Below are positions 9,108-18,049 of a stretch of DNA of 64,000 nucleotides, one piece after another. The notes under the pieces were generated by a model, which worked only from the letters and a program-made list of their open reading frames with translations, ran no database searches and was not told the DNA's origin. The stretch is from an uncultured Propionibacteriaceae bacterium (GTDB lineage Bacteria; Actinomycetota; Actinomycetes; Propionibacteriales; Propionibacteriaceae). The stretch is from the NCBI GenBank assembly GCA_938046585.1, contig CALIWR010000005.1, positions 496,001-560,000 of the forward strand, written 5' to 3'. Each line of letters opens with the position of its first letter. The first letter of the stretch is position 1. The translations under genes and the position numbers were made by a program.

Positions 9108-10185
9108 TCAACCGGTGTAGTGCCCGGCCAGGTCAGCCACCAGGTGGCTGGAACGTGGGGAGATGTTGGCAACCGACAGGCCACCCGAATTACTGAGTCG
9201 CAGCTGGGTGAAGTTGGCCACCGTCTGTCCGGAGCCGAAATTCACCGTCGAGGCGGTGGGCCGGTTCCGGTCGGCCGGCCAGACCACGAGATACCCGGCT
9301 GCTCCCGGCTGGGTCACGGTCAGATTCATGGCCACCGCGCCGGCACCCGGACGGTGAGGATTGACCCCGATGCTGGCATTGGCGCCGACCGCGCCGGGGT
9401 AGCCGATCTGGGCGCGGGTGTCCAGGATCCGTTCCGGGCGCTCGGCCGGTACGAAGCCACCGCGCATCCTCACCTCACCGGCGACGAAGGAACCCGAGAC
9501 ATCAACCACGACGTGGACCGGGCCGGCCGAGCCGTTGCGGATCCGAATCCGCCCGTCGCCGCCGACCCGGACTACCGCGAAGTTGGCGACCGTCTGGTGC
9601 GAACCGAAATTGACGCTAGACGTGGCGGGAACGGCCTGCCCGGCCGGGTAGGCGGTGAGATAGCCGGCCCGGGCGGCCCCCGTCACCGTCAGGTTCAGCG
9701 CCACCGCCGAGGCACCGGCAGCGACCCGCGCCTCGACCTCTCCCCCGGCCGGGACCGCGGCCGTGGTCCGGGTGTCGAGGACCCGAGACGGCTCTAATCC
9801 CTGGTAGCTGCCCGGTGTCGGGCTGGCGGCTGGGGCCCGGTAGTAGCCCGTCACGTCCACCACCACGTGGCTGGTGCCGATGGACCGGTTAGCGATGGTG
9901 ACGCTACCGTTGCCGCCGACCCGGACTACCGAGGCATTAGGCAGGGTCTGGCCCCGGCTGAAGTTGAGGATCGAGGCGACAGGCTGGCTGCCAGTCGGAT
10001 AGGCGGACAGGTACCCGACGGTCTGCGGCTGGGTCACCGTGATAGTTATCGCGATCGCCGCAGCATCGGCGGGAATCCCGTTACGGCCGGCGATCTGCAG
10101 ATCCACTGTCCCGTTCGGTCGCAGCGGTGACGAGAATCGGGTGTCGAGGTAGCGGGTCGGGGCCAGCGCCACGAAGCCGCCAGGA
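9108..10185 (-). repeat. Three tandem 115-120-residue surface modules in the glucosaminidase
   Basis: The modules lie at roughly 9838-10185, 9478-9810 and 9108-9465. They open with RYLDTR, RVLDTR and RILDTR, contain a shared core (xAVALNLTVT, GYL, ASxxNF..GQTxxNxxxVRVGGxGxxxIxN) and close with VVVDVTGYY, VVVDVSGSF and LVADLAGHY. They are predicted to be beta-rich. Similar repeats occur in actinobacterial secreted proteins, but I know no assigned function; a cell-wall or glycan-binding role is an inference. Confidence 0.85.
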
Positions 10186-10766
10186 TCGGCCACCGACGGG
10201 CTCGGATCATGGGTGGCGTCGTAGACGTACAAGTTGTACCGCTGCATGATCGAGATCACCTGGTCCGGGTAAGCCGGGTCGGTGGCGTAGCCACCCCGGG
10301 CGACCTCCCGGATGAACTGATCGGGGTTGTCCCTGTAGGCGAAGGCCGGGGCGTACCAGCGTCGGCTGGTCAGGAAGTGCCCGTGGTCGAGGAACGAATC
10401 ACCCGCGTTGGCATAGGTACGGAACTTGCTGACTACCGGCCGCGGGATCCCCTTGTCGTACTCGAGTGAACTCTTCGCGTAGCAGCCCGTCTCGTACGGG
10501 CCTTTAGCGCCCGACTTGCACTTGATCCCAAAGTAGTTGTGGACCTTAGTCGACAACTCCGATCGTCCCCAGCCAGATTCCAGGATCGACTGTGCGATCG
10601 CCACCGAGGTCGGCACCCCATACTGCGCGGTCTCGCGCTGCGCCAGCGGTACCGCGAATCGGATGTACGCCGCAGTGTCCACTGCGGCCTGCGCCCCCGG
10701 CACCGCCAACAGCCCCACCAGCAGCACGACAATCAGCCCGATCTTCGTCGGTCTCCCCCTCAGCAC
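9108..10766 (-). CDS. Secreted beta-N-acetylglucosaminidase (GH73-like) with three C-terminal surface repeats
   Basis: Probable autolysin that cleaves peptidoglycan glycan chains outside the cell. A signal peptide (KIGLIVVLLVGLLAVPGAQA) is followed by a glucosaminidase domain of about 150 residues with the catalytic-glutamate motif AQSILESGWG and the typical NYFGIKC, SFLDHGHFL and YATDPAYPDQVI segments. After that come three copies of a module of about 115-120 residues, each opening with R-x-LDTR. The start is uncertain: I chose the GTG at 10766 because it sits just before the signal peptide, but no good ribosome-binding site precedes it; a GTG at 10793 is the alternative. The gene is divergent from a methyltransferase gene. 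Confidence 0.82.
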   Translation of the reverse strand: MLRGRPTKIGLIVVLLVGLLAVPGAQAAVDTAAYIRFAVPLAQRETAQYGVPTSVAIAQSILESGWGRSELSTKVHNYFGIKCKSGAKGPYETGCYAKSSLEYDKGIPRPVVSKFRTYANAGDSFLDHGHFLTSRRWYAPAFAYRDNPDQFIREVARGGYATDPAYPDQVISIMQRYNLYVYDATHDPSPSVADPGGFVALAPTRYLDTRFSSPLRPNGTVDLQIAGRNGIPADAAAIAITITVTQPQTVGYLSAYPTGSQPVASILNFSRGQTLPNASVVRVGGNGSVTIANRSIGTSHVVVDVTGYYRAPAASPTPGSYQGLEPSRVLDTRTTAAVPAGGEVEARVAAGASAVALNLTVTGAARAGYLTAYPAGQAVPATSSVNFGSHQTVANFAVVRVGGDGRIRIRNGSAGPVHVVVDVSGSFVAGEVRMRGGFVPAERPERILDTRAQIGYPGAVGANASIGVNPHRPGAGAVAMNLTVTQPGAAGYLVVWPADRNRPTASTVNFGSGQTVANFTQLRLSNSGGLSVANISPRSSHLVADLAGHYTG

Positions 10767-10902
10767 CTCTCTATTAAGGCCCAGCGAGAGCACAAAACCC
10801 AAACCTGGCGACGAGTATCGATCATCGGTCGAGACATCGGTGAGGTTCCCGCGGCCGTCACGAGGCTTCCTCACGGGTTTCAGTGATGCTAGCGTTGCGA
10901 AA

Positions 10903-11736
10903 GTGACCGAGCCTGAGCCCCCCGATCTCCCATTCGCCCAGCGACCCACCGAGACCGCGCCTGGCCACTGGGTGCTAGCGCGAGCTGGCAAGCGTGTGCT
11001 GCGCCCAGGCGGGCTCGGCCTGACCCGGGCGTTGCTGTCTCATTGTGAACTGGCCGGGCGCCAGGTGGTGGAACTCGCCCCGGGGCTGGGACGCACCGCC
11101 AAGGAGATCCTGGCCACAGGCCCTGCCTCGTACACCGGCGTTGACCGGGATCCGGCGGCGGTCAGGCAGGCCCGCACGGTGGTGGCCCCATTCGGTGGGC
11201 AGGTCGTCGAGGGTCAGGCCGGCGCCACCGGCCTGGACGACGAATCGGCCGATGTGGTGATCGGCGAGGCGATGCTCACCATGCAGAGCCCACGCGGCAA
11301 GGCCGAGATCGTCGCCGAGGCGGTTCGGGTGCTGCGGCCGGGCGGCAGCTACGCGATCCATGAGCTGGGTCTGACCCCGGACAGCATCGACCCCGAGATC
11401 CAGACCGAGGTGTCGAGGGCCTTGGCGCGGGCGATCCACGTCAATGCTCGTCCGCTCACCCGGGCCCAGTGGTCGAGCCTGCTCCACGAGCAGGGCCTGG
11501 TCGTGGAATGGACCCAGACTGCCCCGATGGCCTTGCTCCAGTTCCGCCGGAATTTGGCCGACGAGGGGCTGGGTGGGGTGACCCGGATGCTGTGGAATCT
11601 GCTGCGTCAGCCTGATCTGCGCCGTCGGGTGCTGGCGATGCGTTCCACCTTCCGCCAGTATCAGGATTCGATGTGCGGGATCGCGCTGGTTGCTCGTAAA
11701 CCACTGCCCGAGAAGAAAGGACCTGCTGATGACTGA
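10903..11736 (+). CDS. Class I SAM-dependent methyltransferase
   Basis: The 277-residue protein has a Methyltransf_11-type Rossmann core: motif I VVELAPGLGRTAKEI, acidic motif II YTGVDRDP, and post-motif ADVVIGEAMLTM. The C-terminal half resembles a substrate lid but shows no family I recognise, so the substrate (quinone, lipid or small molecule) is unknown. The start is GTG at 10903; longer frames upstream run back through the divergent gene's 5' region and are not supported. It overlaps the following cupin gene by 8 bp, so the two are probably co-translated and may act in one pathway. Confidence 0.8.
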   Translation: MTEPEPPDLPFAQRPTETAPGHWVLARAGKRVLRPGGLGLTRALLSHCELAGRQVVELAPGLGRTAKEILATGPASYTGVDRDPAAVRQARTVVAPFGGQVVEGQAGATGLDDESADVVIGEAMLTMQSPRGKAEIVAEAVRVLRPGGSYAIHELGLTPDSIDPEIQTEVSRALARAIHVNARPLTRAQWSSLLHEQGLVVEWTQTAPMALLQFRRNLADEGLGGVTRMLWNLLRQPDLRRRVLAMRSTFRQYQDSMCGIALVARKPLPEKKGPADD

Positions 11737-12085
11737 GAACCTGACCCTGTCGGTGGTGCCCCAGGTGGCATCACTGATCCAGATCAACCCCGAGGCCACC
11801 GTCTCACGTACGGTGATGCAGGCCGAGACCTGCCGTGCGGTGCTGTTCGCCTTCGACGCCGGCGAAAAATTGAGCGAGCACACCGCGGCGATGCCCGCAG
11901 TGCTGTCGGTCCTGGAGGGTCGGCTGCTGATTACGGCGGACGGCCGAGACGTCGAACTTGTCCCCGGTGACCTGATGCACTTTGGGACTCGGCTACCGCA
12001 CGCTGTGGAGGCGTTGGAACCCAGCAAGCTGCTGTTGCTGATGCTGGATCCGCGCGAATCCGGGTCCGGCAAGGCCGAGTCCTAA
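11729..12085 (+). CDS. Cupin-domain protein
   Basis: A 118-residue single-domain cupin. GEKLSEHTAAMPAVLSVLEGRLLI is cut by the usual pattern: a first-motif histidine (SEHT), then the G(L/R)LLI strand, and a second motif PGDLMHFGTRLPHAVEA with a metal-ligand histidine. AAGAAAGG lies nine bases before the ATG at 11729. It could be a small-molecule isomerase or oxygenase, or a binding protein for metals or tetrapyrroles; no function can be fixed. Its overlap with the methyltransferase suggests a functional link. Confidence 0.78.
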   Translation: MTENLTLSVVPQVASLIQINPEATVSRTVMQAETCRAVLFAFDAGEKLSEHTAAMPAVLSVLEGRLLITADGRDVELVPGDLMHFGTRLPHAVEALEPSKLLLLMLDPRESGSGKAES

Positions 12086-12086
12086 G

Positions 12087-12124
12087 ACGATGCCGGGCCT
12101 GGTTCTTCCCGGGCCCGGCATCGT
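12087..12124. terminator. Bidirectional terminator between cupin gene and nusB
   Basis: A perfect 13-bp stem (ACGATGCCGGGCC with GGCCCGGCATCGT) and a 12-nt loop sit between two convergent genes, ending about 11 bp from the nusB stop. A short T-rich run (TCGTTGT) follows on the plus strand. Confidence 0.85.
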
Positions 12125-12135
12125 TGTGGACATTC

Positions 12136-12576
12136 TCAGTCGTGCGCCGCGGCCGCGATCTTGCCGAGGAGCCCATGCAGAAAGGCCGGCGAGTCGTCAG
12201 TCGACAATTCGGCAGCCAGCTCCACCGCCTCCGAGATCACTACGGCCGCATCGGTGCGCTGCCATCCCAATTCGTACGTCGCCAGCTGGGCGATGACCCG
12301 GTCCACCCGTGGCATCCGACGTAGTGTCCAGCCTGTCGACAAGCGGGCCTGGATCCGCCGATCAATCTGCTGCCGCTGTTCGGCCACCCCCCGGACCAGG
12401 GTCTCGGTGAACTCCCGTACGGGCGGCTCGGCCTGCACGATACGCTCCGCCAGCGTCGTCATCGGATCGGTCTCGCGCAGGTCGGACTCGAACAGGATCT
12501 CAACCGCATGCTGGCGGGCCTTGTGCCGGGCGGAGCCGCTGCGACGCTGGTCGGGGCGTTGCGGGTTAGCGCTCAC
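12136..12576 (-). CDS. nusB: Transcription antitermination factor NusB
   Basis: Binds boxA RNA with NusE (S10) to keep RNA polymerase elongating through rRNA operons. The 146-residue all-helical protein shows ARHKARQHAVEILFESDLR at the N terminus and the conserved RMPRVDRVIAQLATYEL and VVISEAVELA helices. Its start overlaps the efp stop (12573-12576), matching the conserved efp-nusB order of actinobacteria. The C terminus ends with a short alanine-rich tail. Confidence 0.95.
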   Translation of the reverse strand: MSANPQRPDQRRSGSARHKARQHAVEILFESDLRETDPMTTLAERIVQAEPPVREFTETLVRGVAEQRQQIDRRIQARLSTGWTLRRMPRVDRVIAQLATYELGWQRTDAAVVISEAVELAAELSTDDSPAFLHGLLGKIAAAAHD

Positions 12577-13130
12577 ACCCGGCCGAGGTAACTGCCGTCG
12601 CGGGTGTCGACCTTGACCCGCTCACCGGTAGTGATGAACAGCGGCACCTGGATCTGCAGCCCAGTCTCGACCGTGGCCGGCTTGGTACCGGCGCTGGAAC
12701 GATCACCCTGCAGACCGGGCTCGGTGTAGGTGACCTCCAATTCCACCGAGGTCGGCATCTGGACGAACAGCGGATTACCCTCGTGCAGGGCGACGGTAGC
12801 GGTCCCGTTTTCCAGCAGGTAGTTCACCGCGTCCCCCATCAGTTCCCTGCTGAGGGTGAGCTGGGTGTAGTCCTCGGTGTCCATGAACACATACCCGTCA
12901 CCATCGTGGTACAGGTATTGCATCTCGCGCCGGTCGACCGTGGCCGTATCGACCTTGGTGTCGGAGTTGAAGGTGTGATCCTTGATCTTGCCCGTGAGGA
13001 TGTGCTTGATCTTGCTGCGCACCACGGCATTGCCCTTACCGGGCTTGTGGTGCTGGAACCACAACACCTGCCACAACTCGCCATCAAGGTCGAGCACCAT
13101 GCCATTCTTCAGGTCGTTGGTCGAGGCCAC
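12573..13130 (-). CDS. efp: Translation elongation factor P
   Basis: Relieves ribosome stalling at polyproline stretches by binding between the P and E sites. The start at GTG 13130 has AAGGGA six bases upstream and yields the usual VASTNDLKNGMVLDLDGELW; the frame extends 21 codons further without support. At 185 residues it has the KOW-like domain with the tip loop KPGKGNA, then two OB domains ending in VKVDTRDGSYLGRV. The tip residue is lysine, the residue that is modified in some bacteria; in actinobacteria it is often unmodified. Confidence 0.96.
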   Translation of the reverse strand: MASTNDLKNGMVLDLDGELWQVLWFQHHKPGKGNAVVRSKIKHILTGKIKDHTFNSDTKVDTATVDRREMQYLYHDGDGYVFMDTEDYTQLTLSRELMGDAVNYLLENGTATVALHEGNPLFVQMPTSVELEVTYTEPGLQGDRSSAGTKPATVETGLQIQVPLFITTGERVKVDTRDGSYLGRV

Positions 13131-13223
13131 AAAGGATCCCTTCGGTCGGTCGCGGGGCATACCACATAGGGGCGATCCCGGTAGAGCCGCCACGATGGCG
13201 ACGCCCCACTCTACCTGCTGCTG

Positions 13224-13260
13224 GCGGGCCCGGCCGCATCACGCCTGGGGCCGGGCCCGC
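13224..13260 (-). terminator. Terminator after lutC
   Basis: A perfect 12-bp GC-only stem (GCGGGCCCGGCC with GGCCGGGCCCGC) and a 13-nt loop lie just past the lutC stop on the minus strand, separating the lactate genes from efp. Confidence 0.8.
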
Positions 13261-13267
13261 TCAGAGC

Positions 13268-13930
13268 TCAGTCGTCGACCAGGATCACGTACAGCTTGCG
13301 GGGGCCATGGACCCCGTCGACTCGGGAGAGTTCGATGTCGCTCGTCGCCGAGCCGCCGGAGATCCAGGTCAGCGGCTGGCGCTGCTGTACGGCCGGCTTC
13401 ACCACCTGTACCGCCTCTGGCACGTCGGAGACTACTTGACTGGCCCGGATTACGCAGACGTGTCGATCTGGGACCAGGGTGATCGCTCGGCGGCCCTGAT
13501 CGGGCAGGTGGGTCAGCACGATCGTTCCAGTGTCAGCCACCCCGCAGGCTGCCGCAGTGACCACGGCATCAGTGGCGTCGAGCTGGGACTTCGACAGCTG
13601 CGGCTCGTCGACCTGGACTTGCATGCCGGCCTTGGCGATCGCCTCCTGCCAGGACCGGTCCAGCCCCGGCGGAACCACCACAGATTTCTCGGCACCGGTG
13701 GCTTGCAGCCCGGCCACGACCGCTGCCGCCACCTCTTTCGGACGGACCCGGACCACGGTGGCCTGGTAGTCCTCCACCTTCTCGACGAAAGTACCGACCA
13801 CGTCCTCCATGGCGATCCCGGTGCCGTACTGCCAGGTGATCGGCACATCGGTCTCGGGATTCGGGTCGGTGATGTCGGAGGTGGCCTGACGAATCCTGGC
13901 GAGGATCTCGGTACGGGCGTCGGTGGTCAT
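13268..13930 (-). CDS. lutC: Lactate utilization protein LutC (LUD domain)
   Basis: Third subunit of the LutABC L-lactate oxidation complex. The 220-residue LUD-domain protein contains the conserved ACGVADTGTIVLTHLPDQGRR and VPDRHVCVIRASQVV segments and the C-terminal ISGGSATSDIELSRVDGVHGP glycine-rich signature of the family. The start ATG at 13930 overlaps the lutB stop by one base and has AAAGGAGG upstream; a longer frame reaching into lutB is not real. The gene is last in the lldP-lutA-lutB-lutC row. Confidence 0.93.
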   Translation of the reverse strand: MTTDARTEILARIRQATSDITDPNPETDVPITWQYGTGIAMEDVVGTFVEKVEDYQATVVRVRPKEVAAAVVAGLQATGAEKSVVVPPGLDRSWQEAIAKAGMQVQVDEPQLSKSQLDATDAVVTAAACGVADTGTIVLTHLPDQGRRAITLVPDRHVCVIRASQVVSDVPEAVQVVKPAVQQRQPLTWISGGSATSDIELSRVDGVHGPRKLYVILVDD

Positions 13931-15462
13931 CACCGGGCCTCCTTTCGCTTCGACCACCAGGAGCGGAATGTCTCCTTCGGGACAGTGTCGACATCTCGGT
14001 ATTTCAGCCACCGGTTCGCCACCGGAACCGGGATCGGCCCCAGCGACTTGCCACGCAGCATCTTCCCCGCGCTGCGGGAACCCCACTGCACCTTTTCAAA
14101 GTGTTTGGCGTTGCCCATCACCCAGGAGGCCACCTTCATCAGCGCCATCTCGGCGGCGACCTCCCGATCGTGGGGGATCCGGTCCGCCTTCTCGGCCTGG
14201 ACCACCTTGTGACGCAGGTGGATCAGGATGTCGATGAACGGGATCTTGACCGGGCAGACCTCGGCGCAGGCGCCGCACAGCGAACAGGCGTACGGCAGTG
14301 CCCGGTCGACTGGGTCGTCGACCCCGCGCAGCTGAGGATTCAACGCCGCCCCGATCGGGCCCGGGTAGACCGATCCGTACGCATGCCCACCGGCCCGTTC
14401 GTACACCGGGCAGATGTTGATGCAAGAGGCGCACCGGATGCAGCGCAGCACCTCCCGCCCGACCTGGTCGGCCAGCACATTGGTACGACCATTGTCGAGG
14501 AAGATGATGTGCTGCTCCTGCGGACCGTCACCGGGGGTGACGCCGCTCCAGACCGAATTGTACGGGTTCATCCGCTCACCGGTCGCCGAACGCGGCAACA
14601 GCTTGAGGAAAACCTCCAGGTCGTCGAAGGTCGGCAGCACCTTCTCGATCCCCACGATCGAAACCAGGGTGTCGGGCAGGGTGAGGCACATCCGGCCGTT
14701 GCCCTCGGATTCGACGATCACCAAGGAGCCGGTGTCGGCGATCACGAAGTTGCCGCCAGAGACCGCCATCTCGGCGCGTAGGAACTTCTCCCGCAGGTGC
14801 AACCGGGCCGCGTTGGCCAGCTCCGGTGGGTTCTCGGAGATGTCCTCTGGGGCGGGGCGCCCGTAGTTCTTCATCTCTCGTCTGAAGATCTCGCGGACCT
14901 CGGCGCGGTTGCGGTGGATCGCTGGCACCACGATGTGGGAGGGGCGATCATGCCCGAGCTGGACGATCAGCTCAGCCAGGTCGGTCTCCCAGGCGGCGAT
15001 CCCCTGCTCTTCCAGGTATTCGTTGAGGTCGGTCTCCTGGGTGGTGATCGACTTGATCTTGACGATCTCATCGAGATGCTTGGCCTTGGCAATGTCGACG
15101 ACGATCTGGTTGGCCTCGGCGGCGTCTCGGGCCCAGTGGACGTGGACTCCGTTGGCAGTGAGGTTCTCCTCGGCCTGCTGCAGGTAGATGTCCAAGTGAC
15201 GGGCGGTCCGGTCTTTGATCGCCTGGGCCGCGTCGCGTAGGTCTTCCCAGTCGGGTGACTCCGAGACCCGCAGGGCGCGCTTGTTGCGGATCGTGGTGGT
15301 GGCATTGCGCATGTTCTTGCGCTGGACGCCCAGTTCCAGTTCGTGCTTGACCGCTTTGGAGAACTTCGGCATCCCTAGGAAGGTCCCGGGATGGTCGGGG
15401 GCCGGGGTCAGGCGGGCCACACCATGGTTGCCGGCGCTGATCCGACGCAATTCGGTGCTCAT
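13930..15462 (-). CDS. lutB: Lactate utilization iron-sulfur protein LutB
   Basis: Electron-transfer subunit of the lactate oxidation complex. The 510-residue protein has an N-terminal LUD domain (about 70-310) and two ferredoxin-like clusters, CIRCASCINICPVY and CSLCGACAEVCPVKI, each able to hold a 4Fe-4S centre. The C-terminal segment with FRSWWSKRKEAR matches LutB proteins. The start at ATG 15462 lies four bases after the lutA stop. Together with LutA and LutC it oxidises L-lactate to pyruvate independently of the flavin enzyme LldD, and no lldD is present here. Confidence 0.94.
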   Translation of the reverse strand: MSTELRRISAGNHGVARLTPAPDHPGTFLGMPKFSKAVKHELELGVQRKNMRNATTTIRNKRALRVSESPDWEDLRDAAQAIKDRTARHLDIYLQQAEENLTANGVHVHWARDAAEANQIVVDIAKAKHLDEIVKIKSITTQETDLNEYLEEQGIAAWETDLAELIVQLGHDRPSHIVVPAIHRNRAEVREIFRREMKNYGRPAPEDISENPPELANAARLHLREKFLRAEMAVSGGNFVIADTGSLVIVESEGNGRMCLTLPDTLVSIVGIEKVLPTFDDLEVFLKLLPRSATGERMNPYNSVWSGVTPGDGPQEQHIIFLDNGRTNVLADQVGREVLRCIRCASCINICPVYERAGGHAYGSVYPGPIGAALNPQLRGVDDPVDRALPYACSLCGACAEVCPVKIPFIDILIHLRHKVVQAEKADRIPHDREVAAEMALMKVASWVMGNAKHFEKVQWGSRSAGKMLRGKSLGPIPVPVANRWLKYRDVDTVPKETFRSWWSKRKEAR

Positions 15463-15466
15463 TGCT

Positions 15467-16258
15467 TCAGTCCTCCTCGGTATTGGCCAAGATCTCGGCG
15501 ATATGGATCGGCTTCACCCCGGACCGCTGCCGGGCCAGGACCCCGCCGATGTTCATCAGACAGGAGTTATCCCCGGCGACGACGTACTCGGCGCCGGTCT
15601 CACGTACGTGGCGGGCCTTGTCCGAGGCCATGGCAGCGCTCATGTCGTGGTTCTTGACGCAGAAGGTGCCCCCGAAGCCGCAGCACTGGTCGGCATTGGG
15701 CAAGTCGACCAACGTCATCCCGCGCACCTTGCTGAGCAGTCGGTACGGTCGCTCACCCAGCTTCAGCAGCCGAGACCCATGGCAGGACGGGTGGTAGGTG
15801 ACCCGATGCGGGAAGTAGGCACCCACGTCGTCCACCCCCAGCACGTCGATCAGGAATTCGGGCAGGTCAAAGGTGCGCTCGCTGGTGGTACGCACCTCAC
15901 GCTGCAGCCCGGAGTCACCGATGTGCCGGGCCAGCATCGGGTGCTGGTCGCGGACCGCGGCCGTGCAGGAGCCGGAGGGGGCGACCACATAGTCATAGTC
16001 TCCGAAGGCTTTGACGTAGGCCCGCACGGTCGGGATCGACTCCTTGAAGTAGCCCGTATTGGTGGTGATCTGCGCGCAGCAGGTCTGTTCCCGGGGGAAT
16101 TTGATGGTGCACCCGAGCCGCTCCAGCAACTGCACTACCGCCTTGCCGGTGTTAGGGAACATCACGTCGTTAATGCAGGTGATGAACAGCCCGACGGTCA
16201 TGCCGACGCCGGGCAGCGCCGAGCCTGAGGAGCCAGGCGTCGAGGTGGTGATGGTCAT
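15467..16258 (-). CDS. lutA: Lactate utilization protein LutA (CCG-domain)
   Basis: Subunit of the LutABC complex with two cysteine-rich CCG domains of the heterodisulfide-reductase type. The first set is CIND near the N terminus followed by REQTCCAQ; the second is YHPSCHGSR followed by ADQCCGFGG. Together they can hold an iron-sulfur or heme-like cofactor. The start is ATG at 16258, preceded by GGAGG at five bases; a GTG six bases upstream overlaps that site and is less likely. Length is 263 residues. lldP lies 43 bp upstream on the same strand. Confidence 0.93.
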   Translation of the reverse strand: MTITTSTPGSSGSALPGVGMTVGLFITCINDVMFPNTGKAVVQLLERLGCTIKFPREQTCCAQITTNTGYFKESIPTVRAYVKAFGDYDYVVAPSGSCTAAVRDQHPMLARHIGDSGLQREVRTTSERTFDLPEFLIDVLGVDDVGAYFPHRVTYHPSCHGSRLLKLGERPYRLLSKVRGMTLVDLPNADQCCGFGGTFCVKNHDMSAAMASDKARHVRETGAEYVVAGDNSCLMNIGGVLARQRSGVKPIHIAEILANTEED

Positions 16259-16301
16259 GGACACCTCCAGAGTGGGAAGTTGTGTGGACAGCGGGGGTCG
16301 A

Positions 16302-17999
16302 TCAGGGAACCATCCAGCTCAAAACTGGGGTGGACATCAGGCCGGCAAGCAGGCACATGGCCGCCAGCAGCACCAGGGAGTAGCCGAAGACCCGGCGCAG
16401 AATGACCGACTCCGAGCCGGCCAATCCGATCGCGGTGGCCGCGATGGTCAGTGACTGGGGCGAGATCATCTTGCCGACGACCCCGCCGGAAGCGCCGGAA
16501 CCCACTAGCAGGTAGCGGGTGGATTCGGCACCCAGTGAGGTGGTGATCCGCTCCCCAACGGTCGACTGGAGCTGGGAGAACAGAATGTTGGCTGAGGTGT
16601 CGGAACCGGTGACGTAGGTCCCAATCCAGCCGAGCACGGGCGCCACGAACGGGTACACCGCTCCGGCACCAGCGATGAACAGCCCCAGCGACAGGGTCTG
16701 GCCGGAGTCACCCATGACATAGGCGAGGGCGACCACGAAGCCGATCGTCAGCATCGAGAACCGCATCTTCTTGACGTTGACCCACAGTTCCCCGAACAGC
16801 TGCGGCAGGGGCACCCGGTAGATCAGCCCGACCGCGATCGCGACCAAGGCCAGCAGAAAACCTGGCTGGGACAGGAAGAGCCAGGTGTAGCTCCGGTGCG
16901 GCGAGGCGACGGCGGCAGCCCCAGTGGCGGTGGCGGCGTTCAGCTCAGCCAGCCCGGGCCACGGCATCGCGGTGTTAGCCCTAGCCAGCAGCTTCTTGAT
17001 CGCCGGGACTGAGGCGACCGAGAAGACCACGATCACCAGGATGTACGGCACCAGCGCCATCATGATCCGGCGCCCGGTCAGCCCAGTGGTGTCGACCGCG
17101 CCCGCAGCGACCGGCTCGGTCTCGACCGATTCGTCCATTGGGATGCCGATCCGCTTAGTCGCCTCGGCTCCTCCGGACGGCTTCCAGAACCGCAGGAAGA
17201 GCAGAGCCAGGGCCACGGTGACGATGGCGGCGATGATCTCGGTCAGGTTGTACATGGCGGTCCCGCCGACGATCACCTTGGTAACGCCGAAGACCACGCC
17301 GACGAACAGACCAAACGGCCAGCATTCCCGCACCCCCTTGCGTCCGTCCATGATCGCCAGCATCAGGAACGGGACCACCAGGCACAACGCGGCGCAGACC
17401 CGAGCGGTCACCGTGGCGACCGGGATCTCCGGCAGCGACGCGGTCTTGGCTGCCTGGAGCACGGGCAGGCCGACGGCGCCGAAGGCGACCGGGACGGTAT
17501 TGGCCACTAAGGCGGTCACGGCAGCCCGCAACTTGCCGAAACCGACTGCGATCAACATCGCCGCTGCGATCGCGACCGGGGCTCCGAAGCCGGCCAGCGC
17601 CTCGAGCAGGCCGCCGAAGCAGAAGGCGATCAGGATGCCGAGCACCCGAGGATCGTCACTGATCAGGAAGAAGGTCCGGCGCAGGTCATCGAACCGCCCC
17701 GAGATCACAGTCAACTGGTACATCCAGATCGCAGTGAGCAGGATCCACACGATCGGGAACAGGCCGTACAGGAAGCCTTGGACGCTGCTGGACACGGCCA
17801 TCTGGATCGGCATCCGGCACGCGAGCACCGCCACCGCCAGGGCCACCGCCCAAGACGTCAGGCCGGCCCAGTGGGCCTTCCACCTAAGCCCTCCCAGGGT
17901 CACCAGCATCGTCAGGATCGGCAAAGCCGCAACCAGAGCCGACAAGGCCTGACTCCCCAACGGGTTGGTGTCGGGAGTGAACACCTCCAGAAGGAACAT
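16302..17999 (-). CDS. lldP: L-lactate permease
   Basis: Proton-coupled importer of lactate and glycolate. The 565-residue protein has 12 or more predicted membrane segments and the LldP-family stretches GGLLEALAGFGAPVAIAAA, ANTVPVAFGAVGLPV, GSDTSANILFSQLQ and SGASGGVVGKMISPQS. The start ATG at 17999 has GGAG six bases upstream; the frame continues 25 codons further into the operator region. First gene of the lldP-lutABC row and divergent from a FadR-type regulator. Confidence 0.95.
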   Translation of the reverse strand: MFLLEVFTPDTNPLGSQALSALVAALPILTMLVTLGGLRWKAHWAGLTSWAVALAVAVLACRMPIQMAVSSSVQGFLYGLFPIVWILLTAIWMYQLTVISGRFDDLRRTFFLISDDPRVLGILIAFCFGGLLEALAGFGAPVAIAAAMLIAVGFGKLRAAVTALVANTVPVAFGAVGLPVLQAAKTASLPEIPVATVTARVCAALCLVVPFLMLAIMDGRKGVRECWPFGLFVGVVFGVTKVIVGGTAMYNLTEIIAAIVTVALALLFLRFWKPSGGAEATKRIGIPMDESVETEPVAAGAVDTTGLTGRRIMMALVPYILVIVVFSVASVPAIKKLLARANTAMPWPGLAELNAATATGAAAVASPHRSYTWLFLSQPGFLLALVAIAVGLIYRVPLPQLFGELWVNVKKMRFSMLTIGFVVALAYVMGDSGQTLSLGLFIAGAGAVYPFVAPVLGWIGTYVTGSDTSANILFSQLQSTVGERITTSLGAESTRYLLVGSGASGGVVGKMISPQSLTIAATAIGLAGSESVILRRVFGYSLVLLAAMCLLAGLMSTPVLSWMVP

Positions 18000-18049
18000 C
18001 GAGAACTCCGTCGTTCGGGGTCCCGGCTTCCCGGGCACCAGCCAATGAT

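Noticed and set aside
10975..12072. 365-codon minus-strand frame opposite methyltransferase and cupin
   Set aside because: Complement of two plausible genes; no signatures.
16924..17952. 342-codon plus-strand frame opposite lldP
   Set aside because: Antisense to a clear lactate permease and Ala/Thr/Arg-rich; no family features.
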